A stretch of 11,651 bases of DNA from Zwartia sp. (lineage in GTDB: Bacteria > Pseudomonadota > Gammaproteobacteria > Burkholderiales > Burkholderiaceae_B), in NCBI GenBank assembly GCA_030653405.1, contig JAURZO010000147.1, positions 1 through 11,651 of the forward strand, written 5' to 3'. The position numbers and the translations under genes were made by a program. Positions 5,999-11,651 of this stretch are shown piece after piece (the stretch's first letter is position 1; each line of letters starts with the position of its first letter). The notes below the pieces were generated by a model. That model was not told the DNA's origin and did not search any database. It saw only the letters and a program-made list of their open reading frames with translations.

Positions 5999-7149
5999 TA
6001 TCTCAACCCCAAACCGCGGGCGATGATGCCACGCAAAATTTCGCGCGTACCACCGCGCAACGAGAAAGTCACACCCATCTGCTCTAAATAACCAAGAGTC
6101 TTGAGCAAGTCCGGGTTCGCCACGAAATCGGGATGTGCGCCCAACCACACACTAATTTGCCGAATCAGTTTCTGTTCAAAATCCGTTCCGTAGTCTTTGA
6201 CGACCGAGGCATCGGTCGCAGGACTCTCGCCGTCCACCAGTTTTTGAGTCACCGCAAGTGAAAGCGCTCTCAACACCGCCATCTCCGACACTAACGCACC
6301 CACCAAAGCAGTCGTCTCAGCATCGTCAATATTTTGTTCCCGCAGACCGGCCATCCAGCTATCCAGCAACGCGATGCTTGAATAAATACGCTCCGGACCA
6401 CTTCGCTCAAATGCGAGCTCAGCCGTGACCTGATCCCAGCCCTGCCCTTCAACACCAATCAACGCGTTGTGACCGAGCGCGACATTATCGAAAAATACCT
6501 CCGAAAAATGCGCATCACCGGCCATGTCACGAATCGGACGTACCGTCACGCCAGGCAGTTTTAAATCGATGATTACTTGCGAGAGACCTTTTTGGCGATC
6601 GCTTGTTTCACCGGATGTGCGAACCAATGCGATCATGTAGTGGCAACCATGCGCATTCGTCGTCCAGATCTTGCTGCCATTGAGAACCCAACCCTGCTCG
6701 CCCAGAACGGCACGGGTGCGAATGCTGGCCAGATCAGAGCCTGAACTGGGTTCACTCATCCCGATACAAAAAAAGGCCTCACCACGACAAATGCGCGGAA
6801 TATAAAACTGACGCTGTTCCTCGGTGCCGTAGCGCAAGATCAACGGACCGCTCTGACGATCCGCAATCCAGTGTGAAGCGACCGGTGCACCAGCCACCAA
6901 TAGTTCCTCAGACAGGACAAAACGAGAAAAAAATCCTTTACCGGAGCCACCATACTGTTTGGGGATCGTCAGTCCAAGCCAACCGCGTTTGGCCAGTTTT
7001 CGGCTGAATTCGTCGTTGGTGCCCATCCAGGATCGCGCCTTGACGTGATCGGGCACACCCTGCATCTCCTCATTCAAAAAAACACGAATTTCTTTGCGAA
7101 AATCGAGCTCATCGGCCGGGACTTCTGTAAATTCAAGTGCAGTCAGCAT
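5998..7149 (-). CDS. Acyl-CoA dehydrogenase, large, probably catalytic subunit
   Basis: The 383-residue flavoprotein should introduce an alpha-beta double bond into an acyl-CoA, passing electrons to electron-transfer flavoprotein. The N-terminal domain is about 1-120. The flavin/substrate motif FCIGMSEPSSGSDLAS is at 127-142 and IWTTNAH at 161-167. The C-terminal helical domain holds LAFERSGPERI (245-255) and RGGTREILRGIIARGL near the end. The usual catalytic glutamate before GT (as in medium-chain enzyme E376) is replaced by glycine (G366-G367-T368). E248 in FER aligns by motif with the alternative catalytic glutamate of isovaleryl-CoA and long-chain dehydrogenases, so I infer E248 as the base. 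The gene is first in a two-gene unit; its stop overlaps the next start by one base. An AGGTT sequence precedes the ATG at 7149. It is divergent from a MaoC-like gene, with inverted repeats between. The substrate cannot be assigned from sequence alone. Confidence 0.9.
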   Translation of the reverse strand: MLTALEFTEVPADELDFRKEIRVFLNEEMQGVPDHVKARSWMGTNDEFSRKLAKRGWLGLTIPKQYGGSGKGFFSRFVLSEELLVAGAPVASHWIADRQSGPLILRYGTEEQRQFYIPRICRGEAFFCIGMSEPSSGSDLASIRTRAVLGEQGWVLNGSKIWTTNAHGCHYMIALVRTSGETSDRQKGLSQVIIDLKLPGVTVRPIRDMAGDAHFSEVFFDNVALGHNALIGVEGQGWDQVTAELAFERSGPERIYSSIALLDSWMAGLREQNIDDAETTALVGALVSEMAVLRALSLAVTQKLVDGESPATDASVVKDYGTDFEQKLIRQISVWLGAHPDFVANPDLLKTLGYLEQMGVTFSLRGGTREILRGIIARGLGLR

Positions 7150-7166
7150 TTTTAACCTGTCTTAAG

Positions 7167-7190
7167 GATGCAACGAAGCCTCGTCGCATC
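7167..7190. promoter_or_regulatory. Inverted repeat in the divergent promoter region (candidate operator)
   Basis: GATGCAACGA (7167-7176) and TCGTCGCATC (7181-7190) form 10-bp arms with one mismatch around AGCC. It lies 17 bp upstream of the acyl-CoA dehydrogenase start codon and 111 bp before the MaoC-like start. A dimeric repressor site or a leader hairpin both fit; no regulator gene is next to it. Confidence 0.45.
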
Positions 7191-7206
7191 GCCACAGTCA
7201 TGGCGA
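7189..7206. promoter_or_regulatory. Second short inverted repeat, TCGCCA-N6-TGGCGA
   Basis: Perfect 6-bp arms (7189-7194 and 7201-7206) flank six bases, overlapping the end of the larger inverted repeat by two bases. Together the two could form a composite operator or alternative hairpins. The evidence is symmetry and position only. Confidence 0.35.
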
Positions 7207-7207
7207 T

Positions 7208-7236
7208 TTATGATCGTCTTATACTAATGGAATAAT
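7208..7236 (+). promoter_or_regulatory. AT-rich candidate promoter of the MaoC-like gene
   Basis: The stretch after 7206 is AT-rich and holds possible -10 elements TATACT (7220-7225) and AATAAT (7231-7236). The latter has a poor -35, TTATGA (7208-7213), 17 bases upstream. No strong sigma70 pair is visible, so the promoter may need an activator or lie elsewhere in 7150-7301. Confidence 0.3.
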
Positions 7237-7301
7237 TTTAATTTTGTTCGAGTTTGATTGTATTTGTTTGTCCGCACAACAGCCAATCCACTAGGGAAAA
7301 C

Positions 7302-7763
7302 ATGACGGAAACTAAGCTTTTAGGTGCAGGATACATCTGGCAAGAACTTGCCGTTGGCCAGAGATTTCGGACTCACCGGCGTACTGTCACAGAAACGGAC
7401 ATTATCAATTTTATTAGCGTCACCGGTATGCTGGAGACGATATTTATCGATAAAACCTTTTCTCATGGCGCGATGCAAGGACGACCCGCGCCCGGCGGTC
7501 TCACCTATGGACTGATTGAAGGACTGCTGATGCAGGGCATGGTTCAGGGAACTGGACTGGCGTTACTGGAAGTTCACAAGAAAGTACTCAAGCCTGTGTT
7601 GGCAGGCGATACGATCTGGGCTGAGGTGGAGGTGACCGATATCAGACCGACATCTAAGCACAATCGCGCAGTTGTGACCTCGCGGGTCGATGTCAAGAAT
7701 CAGGACGCTGTCGATGTCATGACGTACACCGCCGTCAGGATGCTGGCAGGCGAAAGACACTAA
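7302..7763 (+). CDS. MaoC-like hotdog-fold protein with altered active site
   Basis: The 153-residue product resembles MaoC-family (R)-specific enoyl-CoA hydratases, which add water to trans-2-enoyl-CoA. It has the expected central segment VTGMLETIFID (40-50) followed by GRPAPGGLTYGLIEGLL (60-76). In active members the first segment reads TGDxNPxHxD. Here the catalytic Asp is Met43, the Asn-Pro pair is Glu45-Thr46, and the catalytic His is Phe48. It may therefore be inactive as a hydratase, a structural partner, a CoA-ester binding protein, or an enzyme with other chemistry. The frame is open from 7254, but I chose the ATG at 7302. It has AGGGA close upstream and gives MTETKLLGAGYIW, a natural start for the fold. 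The gene stands alone, divergent from the acyl-CoA dehydrogenase pair, suggesting a shared pathway. Family assignment is good; function is open. Confidence 0.85.
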   Translation: MTETKLLGAGYIWQELAVGQRFRTHRRTVTETDIINFISVTGMLETIFIDKTFSHGAMQGRPAPGGLTYGLIEGLLMQGMVQGTGLALLEVHKKVLKPVLAGDTIWAEVEVTDIRPTSKHNRAVVTSRVDVKNQDAVDVMTYTAVRMLAGERH

Positions 7764-7808
7764 AAAAAGAGACGAAAAAATGGAGGCAACCTGGCAAAAA
7801 CGCCTCCA
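7762..7808 (-). terminator. Rho-independent terminator of the cco cluster
   Basis: Reading the minus strand, TGGAGGC (7808-7802) pairs with GCCTCCA (7787-7781) around a 14-nt loop. It is followed by TTTTTT (7780-7775) and a second run of seven T (7768-7762). This suits the end of the leftward cco transcript, 30 bp after the last gene. On the plus strand no T-run follows, so it probably does not end the MaoC-like transcript efficiently. Confidence 0.75.
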
Positions 7809-7838
7809 GTTGCAACACTGATATGAAGCAAACCCTGC

Positions 7839-8084
7839 TTAAAATTCTGTCTCGTCTCTTTCTTTTTCGTTTTTAGGCGCCATGTAAGTCGTCAGCAGAC
7901 TCGAAAAGGCTGCGATCGACCAAAAAAAGAAAAATCCCGAGGCATAAAGGATCTCTCGTTCTGGACGAATGTAGCCAAAGATGGCGACATCCAAGGGATC
8001 CACCAACGCAAAGACCACCGCGCTCGCAAAACCCGCCATCAAAAATGATGGCCATAATATCCACATCAATGAACGCCACTTCAT
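7839..8084 (-). CDS. Small two-helix inner-membrane protein at the end of the cco cluster
   Basis: This 81-residue protein has a short basic N terminus, two hydrophobic segments at about 8-28 and 45-67 joined by a loop with DPLDV, and a highly charged tail (PKNEKERDETEF). Both ends are predicted to face the cytoplasm. I know of similar small membrane proteins next to fixH/ccoG in other betaproteobacteria, but none with an established function; that resemblance is from memory. It starts 14 bp after the stop of the FixH-like gene, with GGGGG a few bases before the ATG, and is followed by a terminator. It is therefore the last gene of the operon. A role in cbb3 oxidase assembly or stability is suggested only by location. 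Confidence 0.75.
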   Translation of the reverse strand: MKWRSLMWILWPSFLMAGFASAVVFALVDPLDVAIFGYIRPEREILYASGFFFFWSIAAFSSLLTTYMAPKNEKERDETEF

Positions 8085-8098
8085 GGCCGCCCCCTTGA

Positions 8099-8326
8099 CT
8101 AACGCGCTTCGGTTGATGGGGGCTTACCAGGATTTTTTTCAACCACCAAACCGCGTTTCATCCCCCCTTCCAGAATCGGCTGATCCGAAAAGCTGTTAAA
8201 GGCTAAAACGATCGTAATCGCGCAACCTACAATCGCTAAAGCGGGACCCGCCATTAAAATCCAGGGCCAAGGCTCACGCCACCAGGGTTTAGGGCGCGTG
8301 GTGTCGATATGTTCAGCGCGATTCAT
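8099..8326 (-). CDS. ccoH: Short FixH/CcoH-like membrane protein
   Basis: FixH/CcoH proteins are inner-membrane factors needed for assembly or stability of cbb3 cytochrome oxidase. This 75-residue protein has a WWREPWPW lead-in, one membrane segment at about 21-43, and then GGMKRGLVVEKNP, which resembles the YYKxGLAIN stretch that follows the helix in FixH proteins. Typical FixH is about 150 residues with a periplasmic domain, so this form keeps only the membrane anchor and start of the domain. No frameshift is evident: the frame ends cleanly and the next gene follows at once. The start codon has GGAG seven bases upstream, overlapping the ccoG stop (TAAGGAG). Position right after ccoG supports the call; the symbol is by homology and context. 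Confidence 0.75.
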   Translation of the reverse strand: MNRAEHIDTTRPKPWWREPWPWILMAGPALAIVGCAITIVLAFNSFSDQPILEGGMKRGLVVEKNPGKPPSTEAR

Positions 8327-8335
8327 CGAGTCTCC

Positions 8336-9880
8336 TTAGTTTGGAAAAATAAAGCTGGAAGCTTCATTAATTTCAGTCAGTACAGCACCATCAGGGCCGA
8401 GCGACTTCGTCACGAATCTAATCGGATGCGGACCGGGCGTGGCGCCCTCTGCGGGGGCTTTCACAACGACAGCGATCAAACGGTTCGACGCACTTGGGAC
8501 GTCGATGTGTGCCGTTGACTGCGCAACAGAGGCCTTCTGCCCTGTCTGATTGAGCGCAACGGCACCCCGATCAGCCAGCGCAACCGTCATTCCCGGTACG
8601 CCTTCAACACCCAGCGACAAGACCAGGGGTGCTTCAGACGCATTAATCAATTGAATCCGATAAACGTTTTCAATGAAACCACCCGCGACTTCTCTGCCAA
8701 GCATACCCCGATCACGGATAATATCCACGCGCAAGGTTGTCCGTGTCGCGAGCGCCCCCACAAAGATTGCCACGAGCAACAACATCAATACTGAGTAGAT
8801 GAGGACACGCGGGCGGAATAAATTTTTCCGGATCGCTTGCGGCGTCAGCTTTTCCAACATGCCACGCTCAGACGTGTAACGGATCAAACCGGTTGGATAT
8901 TCGACTTTTTCCATCACCTGATTGCAGGCATCCACGCAGGCGCCGCAGCCAATGCACATATACTGCAGTCCCTGGCGAATATCAATCCCCGTCGGACAAA
9001 CCTGGACGCAAATACTGCAATCCACACAGTCTCCCAACCCTTGGGCGCGATGATCAATCTTCTTGGAGCGTGCACCGCGGGGCTCTCCACGCCCATGATC
9101 ATAGGTCACGACAAGCGTGTCGCGATCAACCATCACACTTTGAAATCTGGCATACGGGCACATGTATTTACAGACTTGCTCGCGCAAGAATCCAGCGTTC
9201 CCCCACGTCGCGAAACTGTAGAACACCAGCCAGAACCACTGCCATGGACCCAGTGCGAAAGCCATCAAGTCAGTAGCAAGCCCACGGATCGGCGCGAAGT
9301 ATCCAATAAATGAAAAGCCCGTCCAAAAGGCCACCAGAATCCAGAGCGCATGTTTGGTAGCCTTGATGCGGAACTTTCGCAAAGAGAAGGGTGACTCATC
9401 CAGGCGTATGCGCGCGACGCGGTCTCCTTCGACTTTGCGCTCGATCCACATGAAGATTTCGGTGTAGACGGTTTGCGGACACGCATACCCGCAGAACAGA
9501 CGCCCGGCGATGGCGGTGAACAAAAATAGACCCAGCGCCGAAATGATCAACAAGAGCGTCAGGTAGATCACGTCCTGAGGCCATAAGACCATATCGAAGA
9601 TATAAAACTTACGGGCGCCGAGATCAAACAAAACGGCCTGTCGACCATTCCAGTTGAGCCACGGCAAACCGTAAAAAAGCACTTGCGTGAAAATCACCAG
9701 CGCAATACGCCAGCGCGCAAATACCCCCATGACAGACCGTGCATAGATCTTCTGGCGAACATCCGCGAGTGTCTGCTCCAACATCTCGGCTCCGGGTGGC
9801 AGCGTTTTGCTGCCAAGGGGCCGCCACGCCAGAGGGGGAGTCTCCTGGGGCTTGGGTGTGGGGTGCGCGTCAGTCGACAT
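8336..9880 (-). CDS. ccoG: Cytochrome c oxidase accessory protein CcoG (FixG/RdxA family)
   Basis: CcoG is a membrane ferredoxin-like protein linked to assembly of cbb3 oxidase; studied members act in copper handling and reduction. The 514-residue product has membrane segments at about 59-77, 102-124, 178-196, 212-228 and 358-378. Two [4Fe-4S] motifs lie in the cytoplasmic loop: C285/C288/C291/C295-P and C309/C312/C315/C319. Further conserved cysteine pairs are C130-GYA-C134-P and C237-KYM-C241-P. The C-terminal region (about 380-514) is a periplasmic immunoglobulin-like domain with an N-V-Y-R-I-Q-L-I-N core typical of the family. The gene starts 26 bp after the ccoP stop. No good ribosome-binding site precedes the ATG at 9880, so translation may depend on coupling to ccoP, or start at M33. 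The N-terminal 30 residues are proline-rich and poorly constrained. Confidence 0.96.
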   Translation of the reverse strand: MSTDAHPTPKPQETPPLAWRPLGSKTLPPGAEMLEQTLADVRQKIYARSVMGVFARWRIALVIFTQVLFYGLPWLNWNGRQAVLFDLGARKFYIFDMVLWPQDVIYLTLLLIISALGLFLFTAIAGRLFCGYACPQTVYTEIFMWIERKVEGDRVARIRLDESPFSLRKFRIKATKHALWILVAFWTGFSFIGYFAPIRGLATDLMAFALGPWQWFWLVFYSFATWGNAGFLREQVCKYMCPYARFQSVMVDRDTLVVTYDHGRGEPRGARSKKIDHRAQGLGDCVDCSICVQVCPTGIDIRQGLQYMCIGCGACVDACNQVMEKVEYPTGLIRYTSERGMLEKLTPQAIRKNLFRPRVLIYSVLMLLLVAIFVGALATRTTLRVDIIRDRGMLGREVAGGFIENVYRIQLINASEAPLVLSLGVEGVPGMTVALADRGAVALNQTGQKASVAQSTAHIDVPSASNRLIAVVVKAPAEGATPGPHPIRFVTKSLGPDGAVLTEINEASSFIFPN

Positions 9881-9906
9881 AGGGATAAGCCAGCTTGGTG
9901 ATGGAG

Positions 9907-10860
9907 TTACTTAATGGCCGTCGTCTTGGACATCGCGGCAGAAGACGTCACATCCTGACCACCGGAGAGACCCCAAACCCATGCCGTCAATAACCGAACT
10001 TGTTCAGGCGTCAAAAGGTGCTCTTGTGCGGGCATACGGTTGTTACGACCATTCAAGATGCTTTGCACAATGGTGGCCTCCGAGCTGCCATACAACCAGA
10101 CGTCATCGGTCAAATTCGGTGCACCAATGGCCTTGTTACCTTTACCATCCGCGCCGTGACAAGCCGCGCAGTTATTCAGATACTCTCGCTTCCCGTTAAT
10201 AATACGAATTTGATCGTGAGCCAGTCCGGAAAGTGATCGCACGTACTGAGCAATTTCTCCTGCGGTCTTTGCGTTGATATTGGCACCCATCGGAGGCATC
10301 ACGCCATTACGACCTTTGGAAATCGATGTCTGCAAAGCCTCGGGAGTACGACCATAAATGGAGTCGCCTTCAGCGAGGTTTGGAAAACTCGCCGCACCTC
10401 TTGCATCCGAACCATGGCATTGCGCACAGTTATTGAGAAACAGTCGCTGACCAATCACTCTGGCCTCAGGATCTGCCGCAATCGCAGGGATGTCCATGGC
10501 TGCAAATCGTGCGTAGACCGGCTGAACTTCCACATTTTGCTTTTGCTGATCCTCTTTGACCTCAAGCGCCGAGGTGTAGCCCAGCGCGCCCTGATACGCC
10601 CCAAGGCCTGGATACAACACGAGGTAACCCAACCCGAACACACACATGATGATGTACATGTAAGTCCACCAGCGCGGCACTGGATTGTTCAGCTCACGCA
10701 GATCACCATCCCAGACGTGACCTGTGTCCTCAACGACACCGGGCGTGCGTTTAGTCAGCCATTTTCTCTGTGAAAAAAGTAACCATAAGCACCATGCGAT
10801 GCCGAGCAATACGACTGTCGCAATGTAATAACCCCAACCACCACTAATAAAATCATTCAT
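9907..10860 (-). CDS. ccoP: cbb3-type cytochrome c oxidase subunit III, dihaem CcoP
   Basis: CcoP is the dihaem cytochrome c subunit that feeds electrons toward CcoO and the CcoN active site. The 317-residue protein has two membrane segments at about 11-29 and 65-86, linked by a cytoplasmic loop, then a periplasmic part with two cytochrome c domains. Haem sites are CAQCH (145-149) and CAACH (231-235), with likely axial methionines M188 in GVMPPM and M276 in NRMPA. The conserved NNPVPRWW segment (58-65) before the second helix is typical. Two N-terminal helices are the long type of CcoP, in contrast with the one-helix form. Its ATG overlaps the ccoQ stop by four bases (ATGA). The length is normal for the family. 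Confidence 0.97.
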   Translation of the reverse strand: MNDFISGGWGYYIATVVLLGIAWCLWLLFSQRKWLTKRTPGVVEDTGHVWDGDLRELNNPVPRWWTYMYIIMCVFGLGYLVLYPGLGAYQGALGYTSALEVKEDQQKQNVEVQPVYARFAAMDIPAIAADPEARVIGQRLFLNNCAQCHGSDARGAASFPNLAEGDSIYGRTPEALQTSISKGRNGVMPPMGANINAKTAGEIAQYVRSLSGLAHDQIRIINGKREYLNNCAACHGADGKGNKAIGAPNLTDDVWLYGSSEATIVQSILNGRNNRMPAQEHLLTPEQVRLLTAWVWGLSGGQDVTSSAAMSKTTAIK

Positions 10861-11030
10861 GGACGCGACTCCTTATCCTTCTGCTCACTCACTTCATCGG
10901 GCACTACGAACGGTAAATTAGCCGACTCATCGTTCGCTTTTTTCCGTCCCTTTGAAAAAGCCCACCATATAATTCCGAAGAATGTCAGCATTGCCAACAC
11001 CGTGGCAATCGCGTTGAGATAGGCAAGCAT
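10857..11030 (-). CDS. ccoQ: cbb3-type cytochrome c oxidase small subunit CcoQ
   Basis: Hand translation gives a 57-residue protein beginning MLAYLNAIATVLAML. It has one membrane segment (about 3-23), then GIIWWAFSKGRKKAND and a charged cytoplasmic tail ending DKESRP. The IxWWAFSKGRK pattern after the helix is the hallmark of CcoQ/FixQ, a non-haem subunit that stabilises the association of CcoP with the core oxidase. The start lies two bases after the ccoO stop, with GGAGGGA upstream inside the end of ccoO. The TGA stop overlaps the ccoP start (ATGA at 10857-10860). The order ccoO-ccoQ-ccoP is canonical. It is easily missed because of its small size. Confidence 0.95.
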   Translation of the reverse strand: MLAYLNAIATVLAMLTFFGIIWWAFSKGRKKANDESANLPFVVPDEVSEQKDKESRP

Positions 11031-11032
11031 GA

Positions 11033-11651
11033 TTATTTCCCTCCGACCGCAGTAGTACCCGCCTGTGCAGCCTTACGCACGCCGGTACCCAAGCCTTGCA
11101 AGTAAGCAATCATGGCGTCTTCTTCCGTCTTACCTTTTAGGGCAGCCGGTGCAGCTTCAATTTGCGCATCCGTATAAGGAACACCCAGAATGCGCAACGC
11201 ATTCATACGGTCTTTGATATCCGTGTCCTTAAGTGGCGTCTTTGCGAGCCAAGGGTATCCTGGCATGTTGGACTCTGGCACAACCTGGCGTGGATTGCGC
11301 AAGTGGATCCGGTGCCATTCATCGGAGTAGCGTTCACCCACACGCGCAAGGTCAGGACCAGTGCGCTTTGAGCCCCACAGGAAAGGACGATCGAAGACCG
11401 ACTCTCCAGCCAGCGAATAGGATCCATAGCGCTGCACTTCAGCACGCAGCATTCGGATTTGCTGGGAATGACAACCCACACACCCTTCTCGGATGTACAG
11501 ATCACGACCCATCAGTCTGACTGGATCATAGGGCTCAACGCCCGCCGTGGGTGTTGTAAGCGAATGCTGGAAAAATAGCGGCACGATCTGCACCAACCCT
11601 GCAAACAGCACGACCAAAATGCTGAATACGATCATTAAACCGATATTTTTC
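11033..11651 (-). CDS. ccoO: cbb3-type cytochrome c oxidase subunit II, monohaem CcoO, 5' end cut by window
   Basis: CcoO carries one c-type haem and passes electrons from CcoP to CcoN. The frame remains open through the right edge: before the first internal ATG (11635) the codons read K-N-I-G-L, matching the conserved EKNxGLL start of CcoO. The true start is therefore only a handful of codons outside, and 11635 is not it. Visible features are an N-terminal membrane anchor (LMIVFSILVVLFAGLVQIVPLFF), the haem site CVGCH encoded at 11468-11482, the RTGPDLARVG segment, and the NMPGYPWL segment with the likely axial methionine. The stop is two bases before ccoQ. ccoN should lie immediately to the right, with the operon promoter and probably its FNR box beyond that. 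Confidence 0.97.
   Translation of the reverse strand, partial: KNIGLMIVFSILVVLFAGLVQIVPLFFQHSLTTPTAGVEPYDPVRLMGRDLYIREGCVGCHSQQIRMLRAEVQRYGSYSLAGESVFDRPFLWGSKRTGPDLARVGERYSDEWHRIHLRNPRQVVPESNMPGYPWLAKTPLKDTDIKDRMNALRILGVPYTDAQIEAAPAALKGKTEEDAMIAYLQGLGTGVRKAAQAGTTAVGGK

Noticed and set aside
5999..6148. 50-codon N-terminal extension of the small acyl-CoA dehydrogenase
   Set aside because: It lies wholly inside the upstream dehydrogenase gene in another frame, and the TAATG junction at 5998 gives a natural coupled start.
7254..7301. Longer start for the MaoC-like protein
   Set aside because: The extra 16 residues do not resemble the fold, and the ATG at 7302 has a close AGGGA.
7766..7861. AAAGAGACG (7766-7774) and CGTCTCTTT (7853-7861) as a long stem-loop
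   Set aside because: The arms are separated by 78 bases and lie in low-complexity A/T runs; the nearer TGGAGGC hairpin explains termination better.
1..11651. Mobile elements, CRISPR arrays, tRNA/rRNA genes, toxin-antitoxin or defence genes
   Set aside because: None was seen: no transposase or integrase, no spaced repeat array, no cloverleaf, and nearly all DNA is accounted for by the genes listed.

Overview
The window looks like chromosomal DNA of a betaproteobacterium, most likely Burkholderiales and perhaps Alcaligenaceae. This rests on the style of the ClpB, FNR and cbb3-oxidase proteins, the short FixH-like protein and the moderate GC content; no marker gene proves it. Coding density is high. 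I see no insertion sequence, tRNA, rRNA, phage gene or CRISPR array. The longest stretch without a gene is about 240 bp.

Layout. (1) At 1-1216 (+) lie the end of one peptide-type ABC-transporter ATPase and a complete second one, overlapping by ATGA and closed by a strong hairpin terminator at 1243-1283. (2) At 1353-3947 (-) is the disaggregase gene clpB, with a heat-shock (sigma32-type) promoter at 4002-4029. (3) Divergent from it at 4188-4913 (+) is an FNR-type oxygen sensor with all four cluster cysteines. A perfect FNR box lies at 4091-4104, next to an unexplained 14-bp palindrome. (4) At 4973-7149 (-) are two translationally coupled acyl-CoA dehydrogenase genes that look like the catalytic and non-catalytic halves of a heteromeric enzyme. 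(5) Divergent from these at 7302-7763 (+) is a MaoC/hotdog-fold protein whose usual catalytic residues are replaced. (6) From 7839 to the right edge (-) is the cbb3 oxidase cluster ccoO-ccoQ-ccoP-ccoG-fixH-like-small membrane protein. ccoN would lie beyond the right edge.

How the genes fit together. FNR and the cbb3 oxidase are a standard pair: FNR senses loss of oxygen, and cbb3 is the high-affinity terminal oxidase used at low oxygen, often under FNR control. The cco promoter is outside the window, so that link is inferred here. The acyl-CoA dehydrogenase pair and the MaoC-like protein form a small CoA-ester catabolic divergon between fnr and the cco cluster. It has a shared intergenic region containing inverted repeats that could be an operator. 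No ligase, thiolase or regulator is present to reveal its substrate.

Most of the window is well-understood housekeeping and respiratory biology. I found no convincing new multi-gene system. The points most worth a second look are the divergon with its unusual active sites and the regulatory region between clpB and fnr. Two genes and one gene remnant were recognised by hand translation: ccoQ (57 aa), the truncated ABC ATPase at the left edge, and the extension of ccoO to the right edge.
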